A stretch of DNA of 64,000 nucleotides, from NCBI GenBank assembly GCA_018894105.1, contig CM032121.1:39030230-39094229 (forward strand). The letters are read 5' to 3'. The position numbers and the translations under genes were made by a program. The notes beneath the pieces were generated by a model. The model was not told the DNA's origin, ran no database searches, and worked only from the letters and a program-made list of their open reading frames with translations. Origin of the DNA: Jacaranda mimosifolia (taxonomy: Eukaryota; Streptophyta; Magnoliopsida; Lamiales; Bignoniaceae). Shown here one piece after another: positions 12,501 through 22,944 of the stretch (positions are counted from its first letter, which is position 1; the number at the start of each line of letters is the position of its first letter).

Positions 12501-12529
12501 TCATTGCAAAAAACTGTTTTTTAGTAGTG
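9508..12529. mobile_element. Possible non-autonomous CACTA (En/Spm-type) transposon
   Basis: The left end starts CACTACAAAAAAT and the right end, on the opposite strand, starts CACTACTAAAAAAC, the terminal signature of CACTA elements. The right subterminal region (12404-12510) has repeated, inverted copies of GACGGATTTTT and CGTCGCAAA, common in plant CACTA ends. The flanks ATA (9505-9507) and ATT (12530-12532) agree at only 2 of 3 bases, and the left subterminal region does not mirror the right one, so the ends may belong to different insertions. No transposase ORF remains. Confidence 0.42.
10600..12060. repeat. Degenerate ~173-bp tandem array
   Basis: The landmark GATTAGGATTTGA (or a close variant) recurs at 10785, 10959, 11134, 11297, 11413, 11585, 11756 and 11929. 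The spacings are 174, 175, 163, 116, 172, 171 and 173 bp. Units are rich in TTATATGTTGGA and GAATTATATGTTAGA. One unit has lost about 55 bp. The array lies inside the possible CACTA element and encodes nothing. Confidence 0.85.
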
Positions 12530-12619
12530 ATTCCACCTTGAATTTAATGCGCAAAAGTTTTATATTGTTTTTTTCAAGAAATTTAATTATGCAGCAAGAT
12601 ACTACCATGGAATAAAAAG

Positions 12620-12623
<4 letters not shown>

Positions 12624-12681
<58 letters not shown>
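12624..12681 (+). repeat. (ATT)n microsatellite
   Basis: About 19 uninterrupted TTA/ATT triplets. Confidence 0.95.
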
Positions 12682-12683
<2 letters not shown>

Positions 12684-13106
12684 GAATGTAATTCAGCATT
12701 AGGATCTTTTTTGTTTTTACATCGAATGTCTCTTAATGATATATATGCTATATAAGAAAAGAGTAGGAAAAAATAAAAATAAAAATCATAGAGCAATATT
12801 GAACTTCTTCAAACGTAACCCATCAAATATTTGCAAAACAGATTTTGGTTTTGTATTTGATGTATATTGTAATGGAAATACCCAAAATATTCCTAAAAAT
12901 AGTCAAGATAACAAAACACTTTATGGGGACCTATCCGTTAAAATAGGGACGTTTTTTCAGCATCCCACTACGGGATTGATTGTTTTGATCTGTCTACTTC
13001 TTGTTCTATTTCGGGATTAACTGAGGAATCTAATTCAAGTTAGAAAATAAAAAGTAATCAACTGACAATTGCATTCGGAGAATATTTTAGGAGGGATACT
13101 AGGTAT
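12682..13106. other. Non-coding gap
   Basis: It holds a 94-codon plus ORF (12736-13020) with a lysine-rich start and a hydrophobic C-terminus, which I do not recognise and do not call. Nothing else is seen. Confidence 0.3.
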
Positions 13107-13690
13107 GGTAATAGATACGGGTAGACTAAGTTTTCATCTCGAACCCGTCTTTGATGGGGTCTTGGGTTATGAATCAAATAAATGAGTTTCGGGACGGATT
13201 TAGAGAGTGTTTGGATAAGTTTATAAGTCGATAAAAAATATTTGGTAATTTTTTTTAAAAAAAAAAACTTATAAAATTCTAAAATAAGATGTTAAGAGTT
13301 TATAAGCTCTTTAAAAAAAAGTAATAAGCTCTTTTAAAAAAAGTAAGGAGACCCTAACTTATTTTTAAGATCTTAACAAGCTCCTTCATTTTTAATCATT
13401 TTAATTATAATATTGTCATTATTAACATCTTACAAGCTCTAAGATCTTATTTTATCCAAATACTTCAATAACTTATTTTAAAAATAAAATCCAACATCTT
13501 ATAAGTTCCAAAAATATTTTATAATATATAAAAGCTTATAAAATGTTTAAAATAAATTTAGCCAAACACTCTCTTAAAAGAGTGGACGGGGTGGAGCAGG
13601 TTACAGGTCCAAATAGAAGTAGCAGGACAGGTTTCGAGTCCTATTAAACCCGCTCGTTGGCATCTCTTATGGGGTACACATCGTTCAATT
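13107..13690. mobile_element. Decayed CGGGT-rich element split by an M1 MITE
   Basis: Both flanks of the MITE (13107-13200 and 13577-13680) hold words such as ATACGGGTAG, GAACCCGTC and AACCCGCTCG. These suggest one older element of the ACGGGT-rich hAT-like kind, also seen at 26301-27148. Its ends could not be fixed. Confidence 0.4.
13203..13573 (+). mobile_element. Tourist-like MITE, family M1
   Basis: It starts GAGAGTGTTTGG and ends CCAAACACTCTC, a perfect 12-bp inverted pair. TTA flanks at 13200-13202 and 13574-13576. This is the cleanest M1 copy for defining the family. Confidence 0.85.
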
Positions 13691-13758
13691 GTAGGATTAG
13701 GTAATTTTTATTATTCACCTTTTATAATTTAACTAATACAGAAAATACATATATTTTC

Positions 13759-15165
13759 TCAAGCAGATACAAAGCCGCCGGAGTCAACACCATTAGGGCA
13801 CAGCTCATTTATGAGCTGATTCAGTCTCCGCCATGAAGAACCACCTTCCTCCACCGCTTTCATGGCGGCGGCGCCGACGTTTGCAACCCTCTTTCTCACC
13901 TCCTTCCCTGCTTCTCCATCCATCAACTCTTTCACCATTTTCTCCAAGACCTCCGAATTGAAGAACCCATCGCACGTCTCAACTCTCAGCCCCACCCTAA
14001 TTTCCTCCGCCACCATATAAGCATTCAACGGTTGATCCGCCATCACGGGCCACCCCAATATCGGAACCTTTGAGCAAATACTCTCCATCACCGAATTCCA
14101 ACCGCAATGGCTGAAGAATCCTTGAACACTCTCGTGCTCCAAGATTTCCTTCTGATCAACCCATTCTTTCACCACCAATCCTCTATTTCTCACCCTCTCT
14201 TCAAACCCAACATCCTCCGATTCCAATTCATTTTTCCGAATAACCCACAAGAAATTCACTAAAGATTTCTCCAACCCAAGTTTAATTTCTCGAAACTGCG
14301 GCGGCGATATCTCTGCTTGAGTTCCAAACGCAACGTATAGAACTTTTTATCCTTTTTCTTTCATTCGATCAAGCCACTGGATCCATGTAGGTTTTTGATA
14401 GTTTCGGGCCTTAATGTCGGGCGACGGGGCCAGACATAGTGGGCCAACAAACCATGCTTTGGGCCCGAACTCTGAATTCCAGTAATCGCAGTAGGCTGAT
14501 TCAAGCTTGGAAAAGCTATTCACCACTACACCGTGGCTTCTTGAAGTTGCTATAGTTGCTTCATTAATGAAATCATATACTGGGGTTTCCTTGAGTTCTG
14601 GTTCTACAAAAACCGGGTCAATATCCTCTTTTTTAAGTTTAATCCAAGGAAAATCAGCAAATTTGAGAACTTCATTTCCATCTGGTTGCGGCTCCGCAAT
14701 AAACCAGCCTGCACCCGCAGCTCTTGATAGAGCCATGGAAAAGCAACTCAGACCATAACAAACAAACCTTGGAATGCCATATTTGTTGGCCGAGTCGAGG
14801 GTCCAACCAAGGAAGGCGTCGGTTACCATGAAATTTATGTGTGGTAGAGATTCCAACGTCTGTTCAAAGTGGGGTTGCATGAGTTTGGTTGTCGCGGCAA
14901 AGCGACACCAAAGGGAAATATCGGGGAGTTTGTCGGTGCTCTCGACGGCGGCGGGTATGCCTTGGATGTTTTGAGGGAAGGGAATGTCGATGATGGCGGC
15001 GGCGGTGGTGCGGGAGAGAGATGCAGATACAAAGGGGCGATTCCCGGGGGTGGTGAGGAGGGTGACGGCGGCGCCACGGCTGAGGAGGAGGTGAGCCCAG
15101 TGGAGAATGGGTATGGTGTGGCCTTTTGACATGAATGGGAATAGGAGGATGTGAGGAGAAGTCAT
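13759..15165 (-). pseudogene. UDP-glycosyltransferase (UGT90A-like) with one premature stop
   Basis: The frame is continuous across 467 residues except for one TAA at 14347-14349, codon 273. The intact paralogue at 22945 reads RGEKVLYVAF where this reads KG-stop-KVLYVAF, so a single GAA to TAA change explains it. Everything else looks functional: catalytic His 16 (KGHTIPIL), Asp 116 (VTDAF), and after the stop a full PSPG box (WVDQKEIL, HCGWNS, ADQ). The start at 15165 is chosen because MTSPHILLFPFM aligns with the other two genes; the frame is open upstream to an ATG at 15249, but those 28 codons look like leader. Translation as read would give only the acceptor-binding half. It could be a recent pseudogene, an allele, or a sequencing error. 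Confidence 0.88.
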
Positions 15166-15324
15166 CTCTTTTAATTTTGCTTCTCTGACCACAAATAATT
15201 GGAAATGAAGATTTGGAATAAATCCATAGGTTGTTTCAGCCCTAACCATATAGAGCTTTCAAAATGGAGACTGGCAAAAAAAAGATGAGAATGTCAGTTA
15301 TGGTCATTGAATTTTAGGTGGTGG

Positions 15325-15793
15325 TGTTAAAAAATAGATTTTACACCTAACTCATCCCAAAAGCTAATGCAAAAGGTAAAAATTGTCTAAAATTATATAT
15401 AAAGATTACAAATTATTTATTTTATCGATGTGGGATATTAACACACATGCGCACACTTAGGAATGAATATCTAGAACATGAAATAATATGAAATGAGTGA
15501 CCCAACAACAATGGGTAAATATCAGGAATAAGTGGCTCTATTACCATGTTAAAAATCCTTGGGTCTAACTCACCTCAACAGCTAGCTCAAAAAGTGAAAA
15601 TTGCCCATGATACCATGTTAAAGAATGAACATTGGGCCTAACTCACCCTAAAAGCTAGCTCAAAATGTGAGGATTGCCAAAGACCATATATAGAGATCAC
15701 AACTTATTTATTTCACCGATATGGGACACTAATACTCCAAGACCATATATAGAGACCACAACTTATTTATTTCACCGATATGGGACACTAACA
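15325..15793 (-). mobile_element. TRIM-like miniature LTR retroelement cluster
   Basis: Several ~119-bp repeats begin TGTTA and end near TAACA: 15325-15443 is complete, 15547-15610 is truncated, 15616-15734 is nearly complete, and 15737-15793 is a partial copy of the last 57 bp. All share CCTAACTCA and GATGTGGGA or GATATGGGA. Read on the minus strand, the LTR end TAACA is followed by TGGTAATAGAGC and, at the other junction, TGGTATCATGG. These are close to TGGTATCAGAGC, the primer-binding site for initiator tRNA-Met. No coding capacity. Confidence 0.65.
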
Positions 15794-15796
15794 AAA

Positions 15797-16151
15797 GGCC
15801 CGTTTGATTTTATTTCCATTTTCAATTTTTATTTCCATCATTTGTAAAATTTAAAAAAGTTAATTACTGAAAATGAGTTAAAAATATATTTGTATTTGGT
15901 TAGATTGTTGAAAAAAATAATAATTATGTTGGTTTTAATATATTGTAGATAGAGAGAGATAGAAATATAGAACAGAGAAAGAAGATATGTAAATTATTGA
16001 AAGAAAATATATAGATTATTGAAAAATATATTTTGAAAATAAAAATAAAAATAAAAATAAAAATGATGTTGTGCGAAAATATGTAAAAAAAAAAATAAAG
16101 TGTTTTCCTTTTGAAATAATAAAAAATATAAAAATGAAATCAAATGAGCCC
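15797..16151 (+). mobile_element. Tourist-like MITE, family M2
   Basis: It begins GGCCCGTTTGATTTTATTTC and ends GAAATCAAATGAGCCC, forming imperfect inverted ends. It sits about 630 bp upstream of the UGT at 15165. A clear duplication could not be fixed. Confidence 0.65.
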
Positions 16152-16904
16152 AATCAGAGGCCCGTTGTATTCATATTTTAACCCCACCACCCACCCCCAC
16201 AACCACCCCCGCCCCCCCATCTCTACAACTAAACGAGATTTTCCACCCAATCTTGTAGCGGCGATTAAATTTCAGGAATTATGATTTTAACGCCCACGAT
16301 TTACGATTTGGTCATTTAAACATATATTCATAAAAACAAATACATAATAAAATATTAATTAAAATAAAGAATTCAAAATGCAATATCAATCGTTTTTTAA
16401 TCTAATGATTTTATTAAGTTGCATTTGATTTAATAACATTAGTCTCACATTTTAAGTGTGAAGTTAGGAATTTAAATTTAGCAGACTCTTCACACGCATG
16501 TATATAAATTTAAAAAAATAATAATAATAAATAATTTAAGTGTGTTGTGGATTCTATTATGAGTTGTATATATGATGTGGCAAAAGAATTCCTTAAAGAC
16601 AATTTAATAAAATTGCAATCTAAATGAAGTGCATTGTAAGATCATAAACATTACATATAATATACTAATAATTTAATTTAAAAGAAGTTCAAGCCCTATT
16701 GAACTCAAAACCTTCCTCTTTAAATAGAGTCATAAGTAGATTAAAAAATACATTTTTCCATACAAGCAAAATATATTTTCTCAAAACAAACATGTTTCAA
16801 AATTAAAAACCCACTACTTTAAGTATCCAACTAGAAAATTGTAAAGGACTTTTTCTTGTTACTTTAAGAGTTGAGATGGACACATTAGTTCGGGGTTTTT
16901 AGAG
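16152..16904. other. Non-coding AT-rich gap
   Basis: A C-rich patch lies at 16180-16220; the rest is AT-rich. Nothing with coding or RNA structure is seen. Confidence 0.35.
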
Positions 16905-17979
16905 TTCTATACCCATGATTTTGACTTATTATCATGTATTCACTTTTTAATCATTCATATCAGTTTGATTCGATCATCACCTTCGAACCATTATGAAGTA
17001 AAAAATCATGATTCTTATTATAAATAACCATCTTTTTTTAAAAAAAATTCAATTATAAAAAATAAAATAAAAATAATTATCCTTCTAATACTCAATGACC
17101 AAATTAACCTTATTAATTTTAAAAAATCAAAAACTCTCTTTTCCTAATATTAAACCCTAATAGGCGAATTTAATCGGAAGAAAATTGGAGAAAATAAACC
17201 CTAAGAGACGAATTCAATCTTCAAACTCAAACAAATTCCCTAAATTAAGAAAATCAGAAAAATCTTCAATTCCCTAAAAATTTACTTGTTTGCCTAGTGG
17301 AAATTTAGGGCCTAAGGATTATAAGTGAGAGACATTGTATATTGTATTTCAATTTGACTGGGTTTTCAATTTCAAATTCTAACCTTTTTGCAAGAACTTA
17401 GATGGTAAGGCTTTTAGAAGGGTGAAGCTTTCTGTTGCAATTAGCAAACCTAAGAAAAACTTTTCCACGGGGTTTTCATAGAATATATGGTGTGTGCATT
17501 ATGTGGAGAACCTTAGTTCCTGTAAGCTTTACCATGCTGCTATGAGTTCCAATTAAGTTGAGACTATAGCAAGTCTACCTACGTATGAGTAAGCAAAGGC
17601 CAAAAAGATAGTTTGGTGGAATGAATTCCCAATCCATGACACATATCTCATTTCGCCTGAGTTTGAAGATTGAATTCGTCTCTTAAGGTTTATTTTCTCT
17701 GATTTTCTTCTAATTAAATTCGTCTATTAGGATTTAATATTAGAAAAAGAGAGTTTTTAATTTTTTAAAATTAATAAAATTAATTTGACTATTGAGTATT
17801 AGAAGGGTAATGAATTTTATTTTATTTTTTTAAAATTTAATTTTAAAAGAATATGGTTCTTTATAAGAATCATGAAAGAACTGTGGTTCTTCACTTTATA
17901 ATGGTTCGAAGGCGATAATTAAATTAAACTGATATGAATGATTAAAAAGTGGGGACATAATGATAAGTCAAAACTATAA
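16905..17979. mobile_element. Foldback element with ~325-bp inverted arms
   Basis: The left arm 16905-17230 matches the reverse complement of 17657-17979 with few gaps, for example GACGAATTCAATCTTCAAAC against GTTTGAAGATTGAATTCGTC. A loop of about 427 bp (17231-17656) has no convincing ORF. Long inverted arms with a short unique centre fit a Mutator-like or foldback non-autonomous DNA element. Confidence 0.7.
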
Positions 17980-18006
17980 CAATAAGAATTTGAAAGGAAT
18001 GAACCT

Positions 18007-18045
<39 letters not shown>

Positions 18046-18046
18046 T
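18007..18046 (+). repeat. Compound (CA)n(TA)n microsatellite
   Basis: (CA)12 followed by (TA)8. Confidence 0.95.
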
Positions 18047-18194
18047 GGAAGGTAAATATGCATTTTTTTAATACACTTTGAGGCCATTAGTGTCTCACAA
18101 TTATATCTGAAATATATAAATATAAAAGTAATATCATCTAACCAATTAAACCTAAAATACAAACTGAATATACATTAATGCAGTGATTATGAAT

Positions 18195-18325
18195 ACACGA
18201 TATAGATTATTATTATTATTTTTTTATATACACACATATTAGGAGTCCATTAAGACTTAACTCCTGACCTCCCATATTATGTGGGAGACTTAGGCCGCTG
18301 AACCACAAGTCACTCGACAAGGTAT
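18195..18325 (-). mobile_element. tRNA-derived SINE-like sequence
   Basis: On the minus strand, TGGTTCAGCGGCC resembles a Pol III A box and GTCAGGAGTTAAGTC a degraded B box about 40 bases later. The sequence ends in an A-rich (AAT)n tail near 18205-18225. Length and tail fit a plant SINE. Confidence 0.45.
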
Positions 18326-18479
18326 AGGTTGGACTCAACAGTAAAAAATGCATACAATACTATCAAAATTCAAAATCGATCAAACCCTAACCAATTAGAA
18401 TGAAAGGCCCAATGGGCCACAATATGTGGCGTGGAATATACTTGCCTCTAATAGACCACAGCTTTTGTTAATGGAACTT

Positions 18480-18910
18480 TTTCCTATACAAAAATTTCAG
18501 ATTTTCAACAACAACGCATCATCCTCGCTGCTGGATAAACATCAGTAGTCACTTTCGAAAATATTTGCGAGATCCGCTGTGTCTGCTGCATCAAAAGCCT
18601 GTGCGATTGCCTCCGCCTGCTCAAGAAAAAAGGAACTGGTGGCTTGGGAGTCTACGCAGAAGACGAGCCCAATAACGACATCACCAAACGAACACTCCGT
18701 CATTTCGAAGTCTGCCTCCCACAAGGAAGTCACATTTTCTTCTTTTTCTGTTTTTTTTTTAGGGTTATTATTCTTTTTGTTTTAATATTGTTCATAAACT
18801 GAAGATGTACAATTGATGTGATTATTCTGCCAAGGCAGTGCAGCAAGACCTTGCAAACACCACCAACGCGTTGTGGTTTGCCAACTCCTCCTGCAAGAGA
18901 AAATCGATTA
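18480..18910. other. GC-richer block with unrecognised coding-like sequence
   Basis: The minus ORF 18542-18733 (63 codons, MTSLWEADF to FESDY) has a balanced amino-acid composition unlike random AT-rich ORFs. About 18815-18890 also reads open on the minus strand. Together they may be scraps of a decayed gene or retrocopy. I do not recognise the product. Confidence 0.25.
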
Positions 18911-20460
18911 GGGGCGGCAAAAAGAATTACGGTGAAAATCGTTTGATACTTAAGTTTGATGTGGTAGGATATGACAATTAGTATATTTATTGTAGGGGTG
19001 TTAAAAAAGAATCGAAACTGATTGAACAGACTGAAAATGAAAAAAATCGAACCTATCGTTCAATTTTTTTTATTTTTGATTTTTCATCTCAAAAAAATTC
19101 GATTTTTGACTTTTTTTAATTTTTTTTATTTGATTAACCGAAACTAAATCAAAAAAATCAATTCGGTTAACCGAATCAAAAAAATGGAAACTTTTTTATT
19201 TATTTTATTTTATTTTTTTATATACAAAATTTTATTATTCAATCACTACTAGTTTTAGTTTTATTTCACATTTTTTATTGAATTTTTTTTAAGTCTAACG
19301 TAAATAAATATAAATTTTCAAATAATGCAAATATTAATGTATTTTTAAATTTTTGGGATAAATAAAAGAAATTTTTTTGATAAGGTGAAATAATTGAGAA
19401 AAAAAGAAGTAAATAACATATCAAAATAGTTATTAAAAACTCTATATTTTATAAATAATATAGATATTAATATATGACATGTAAAAACATGAATAGTTAT
19501 GATACAAAGAGAAAAAAAAATGATATTTTTTTCTATACTCAAATGGTACAATTGCATAATTTTTTTATTATATGAACTAATACACATTACATATAAGAAA
19601 ATAAATGGTTATGATTTAAACAGCAAAAAATGTTATATTAAAAGAAAATTAATTAATTAATTGAACTTATGTATATTATAGGGTATGTTGATGAGCAAAA
19701 TTAAAATTTCAACTTAAATTGCAAGCTAAGCGATAAGGGATTGAATTATATTCGGCTATTCATATGGTAGTATTAGTAGTATATTGCATCTATTGGCCAA
19801 TAAAGATTTTATCTATATTATTATAAAATAGAAGTTATTTTTGCTCATTTACATAATTTGTACTTTTAGTTATTTCAATAATAAAAATTGACAATATAGT
19901 TTGAAGGATAAATTGAAAAATTCAACATAAAAAAGTAGTTTGAATACAAATTTTATCAATATTTCATAATTATCCTTTAGAAATGATGATTTAATAAAGT
20001 AATAATTATATTTTTCACAAAATTTATAAATCTACAATCTATATTATGATGTTATTGGATCAATTAGCTATTTAATTTTAGTATATTGAGTTTAAGATTT
20101 AATCCTTGCCATTAATATACAATGCTTTTGAAAGAAGAATTGTCTTTGTGTGTGTGTGTGTTAAAACGAAAATTTGCCTCTTCTTTTATGTTGATCTCTT
20201 GATGTAATTCCCAATTTCTCGTGTTAAATTCGTATTTATCTCTATCATCTTCCTTCAATCTTGCTCTTGCAATCTCCAGGTTCCTCGATTTTAGGATCAT
20301 GGGGCCATAAGGCGTTGACAACTGGAATCCGACAAACCATCAATGCGCCGCCTCATAGCTGAGCAAGGCAAGGATTGGCCGAGCCGAGGTGACTGTATTT
20401 GGCAACTTTTCAAGCTGACCTGCTGTGAGCTTATCGGACCACATCAGTTGAGGCTTTGAG
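18911..20460. other. Non-coding; one hAT-like end at about 18992
   Basis: At 18992 the sequence TAGGGGTGTTAAAAA, followed by mirrored GATTAACCGAA and CGGTTAACCGAA words up to 19180, resembles the start of a hAT-type MITE; no matching right end was found. The rest is AT-rich. The 69-codon minus ORF 20112-20321 ends over a GT repeat and is not called. Confidence 0.35.
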
Positions 20461-21469
20461 GGTATGTTGAAAGAGGGGTGTCAAAGTCAAACACGGTGAC
20501 TAGATAACAACCCAATTAAAAAAAATCAAGTTTAGATTTAATATTTTTGAATCCGAATTAAATTGGGTTGGACCCAAAAATAATTAAATATTTTTAAAAA
20601 ATAAGATTTAATTAATTTTGGATCAATTTGTCTTAAAAAACAAAATACAAATGAGTGACCCAATACCCAATAATTAAATATAACTCAAACCGACACACAT
20701 AAAAAAAATAATTAATTAAAATGAAATCTAAATAATATATATCCAAAATTTAAAAATTTAATTACTGAACAATAATTTGTTATTTTTTTATATTCAAAGT
20801 ACTTATGGACATGGTAAATTTTAAAGTTATTATGGTTTTTAGACCTTAATAATTATGTCGAATTTTAAATTTTATTGTAAATCAAATTTCTGTTCAATTA
20901 TGATATTGAAATTTATAAATATAAAAAAATAAATAAATATATCAAGTTGGCTCAATTTTATTAAATTAAGTTGAATTAGATTTGAATTTAATATTTTTTT
21001 ATGTTATATTCCTACATTAACCCAAGACTTTCGATTTAACACCGCAGAAAGACCTGAGTTGTACCTATCTGGGACCATAGCAACTCTACTGTAACTTGGG
21101 TAGAGCTCAGCTATGCGAGTACACCAATCGCAGCCGAGCCAGATTACTATGGCCGCATAACCTATAATTTTATTTATTATTTTAGTCAAATTTACTATTA
21201 ATGACATCATATAAAAAAATATATTATATTTGTCCTCGTAGATAAGTCGAAACTTTCATTATTCGTTAGGATGGATCATGATCCAAACAAACCAACAAAT
21301 TATAACCTTCAAATTTAACTTATAAGATGGATGTAACAAGTTAAGCGAGGTCAATTAGTTAAGAGTCTTTTATTTCAGTTCGTATTTTATCTCATGTTTC
21401 GAATTATGAATATATGCCACGATTATTTTGGAGATCAAATATATTTAATATATGTATATTTATCAAATT
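20461..21469. other. Non-coding; decayed GGGTTGG-type repeat and a small GC-rich patch
   Basis: Positions 20480-20720 hold AATTGGGTTGGACCC-type words like those at 59152-60558. A GC-richer patch at 21020-21165 is not recognised as any gene. Confidence 0.3.
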
Positions 21470-21975
21470 AAAATAAAAGATGATATATGAAATGAGATAA
21501 AATCCAAAATCTATATCCATTACTCAATATTTATTAAATGAAATTGAATCTGTACTCATTTATACATACAAAATATTGAAATCTCTATACTTTCTTATTA
21601 TATTACTATTTTCTTTTAATAGTGAGTGCATGAAATAGAGTAAGTGAAAAAGAAGATCAAATATGAAATGAAATAAAAAATTCAAAATATATGTCCATTA
21701 CTCAATATTTGTTAAATGAAATTGAATCTGTATTGTGCTCATTTATACATACAGAATATTGAAATCTCTATACTTTCTTATTATATTACTATTTTCTTTG
21801 AATAGTAAGTACATGAAAAAGAATATGAAATAGGAGATGAAATAGAAAATTCAAAATACACGTTCATCACTCAAAATTTGTCAAATGAAATTGAATCTGT
21901 ACTGTGCTATTTATACGTGCAGAACATTGAAATCTCTATGCTTTCTTACCATATTACTATTTTCTTCGAATTGAC
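21470..21975 (+). repeat. Three tandem copies of a 169-178-bp unit
   Basis: The landmark AAATTGAATCTGTA recurs at 21541, 21719 and 21888. Each copy also shares ATTGAAATCTCTA and TATTACTATTTTCTT. The array ends about 970 bp upstream of the plus-strand UGT. Confidence 0.85.
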
Positions 21976-22490
21976 AACTAACTTATTATTGAGGGGGTTT
22001 TACTAAGCCAAATCCTCCAAAAAATTCTAATGGCATTTGTATTCTCATATTCTAAAAGTTTCGCATCAATTTGTAAATCAATCCAAAAATGTATCGATTG
22101 TTCTCCATCACGATCAAAATTATTTGAGATCACTCTCAAGCACAGGTCAAGTAACTTTCCTTACAACTATTTTGATTTTTTCATAGGACACCACATTTTT
22201 AAAATGCATCCAACGGTAGCCTCACAAATAAACAATTCACTTTATTCTTATTTTATTAGTATAGTAACATACTTTTGTAGAATCAATTCTTATCCAAAGG
22301 TAGCGTTGAGAACGTTACAATTTGCTATTATTGAGGTTTTACTTCAACTGCCTAAGGTGTGTGTCCCAAGTCATATTAGAATAACTAGTGGTTGTGCCTA
22401 TACAATATATATTCATTTATAGCTATTAAATTATTAAATTATTCTCAATCGGCAATCATTTCTCCTTTAAGAAAAAAGAATTTGTGCAGT
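21976..22490. other. Gap with an unrecognised 130-codon ORF
   Basis: The ORF 22030-22422 (plus) has a mixed composition but no motif I know and no supporting context. I leave it uncalled. Confidence 0.25.
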
Positions 22491-22805
22491 AGGGCCATTT
22501 GATTTTACTTTCATTTTCATTATTCCTAAAATTTAAAAAGTTAATTAGTTAAAATGAGTTGAAAATAAGTTTGTATTTAAATAGATTATTGAAAAAATAA
22601 TAATTATATTGGTTTTACTAGGTTGTTGGTGGAGAGAGATCGAAATAATGGAATACAGACAGAAGATATGTATGTTATTGAAAAATGTGTTTTGAAAATG
22701 AAAATGAAAATAACGTTAGATGAAAATGTGTAAAAAGTAAGATGTTTCATTTCTGCAATAGTAGAAAAAGTGAAAATAAACTTTGAAAATGAAACCAAAC
22801 AGGCC
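22491..22805 (+). mobile_element. Tourist-like MITE, family M2, in the promoter region of a UGT
   Basis: It starts AGGGCCATTTGATTTTAC and ends GAAACCAAACAGGCCT. Its right end lies about 140 bp before the ATG at 22945, so it may supply part of that gene's promoter. Confidence 0.7.
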
Positions 22806-22944
22806 TTAAACATATGGTATGATAGCAATATCAGAAAATTTGAGTAAAGGTAAAGACAGATTGGAGGAGCAAGTCTTTGATCATTAAAGTCCAGAGGCAG
22901 CAAATTGTTGGAGAATTGACACGAGAAGATCAAGTTCCATATCC

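Noticed and set aside
12736..13020. 94-codon ORF with a hydrophobic C-terminus
   Set aside because: Compared by eye with small plastid and mitochondrial membrane proteins without a match. Lysine/asparagine-rich composition fits chance in AT-rich DNA.
15166..15249. N-terminal extension of 28 codons on the second UGT
   Set aside because: Neither paralogue has it, and the conserved start MTSPHILLFPF lies downstream. More likely leader sequence.
18815..18890. Minus-strand open patch with LVVFARSCC, loosely like a glutaredoxin active-site region
   Set aside because: Too short, and the second half of the expected motif is absent.
22030..22422. 130-codon plus ORF upstream of a UGT
   Set aside because: No recognisable domain; probably part of an old repeat.
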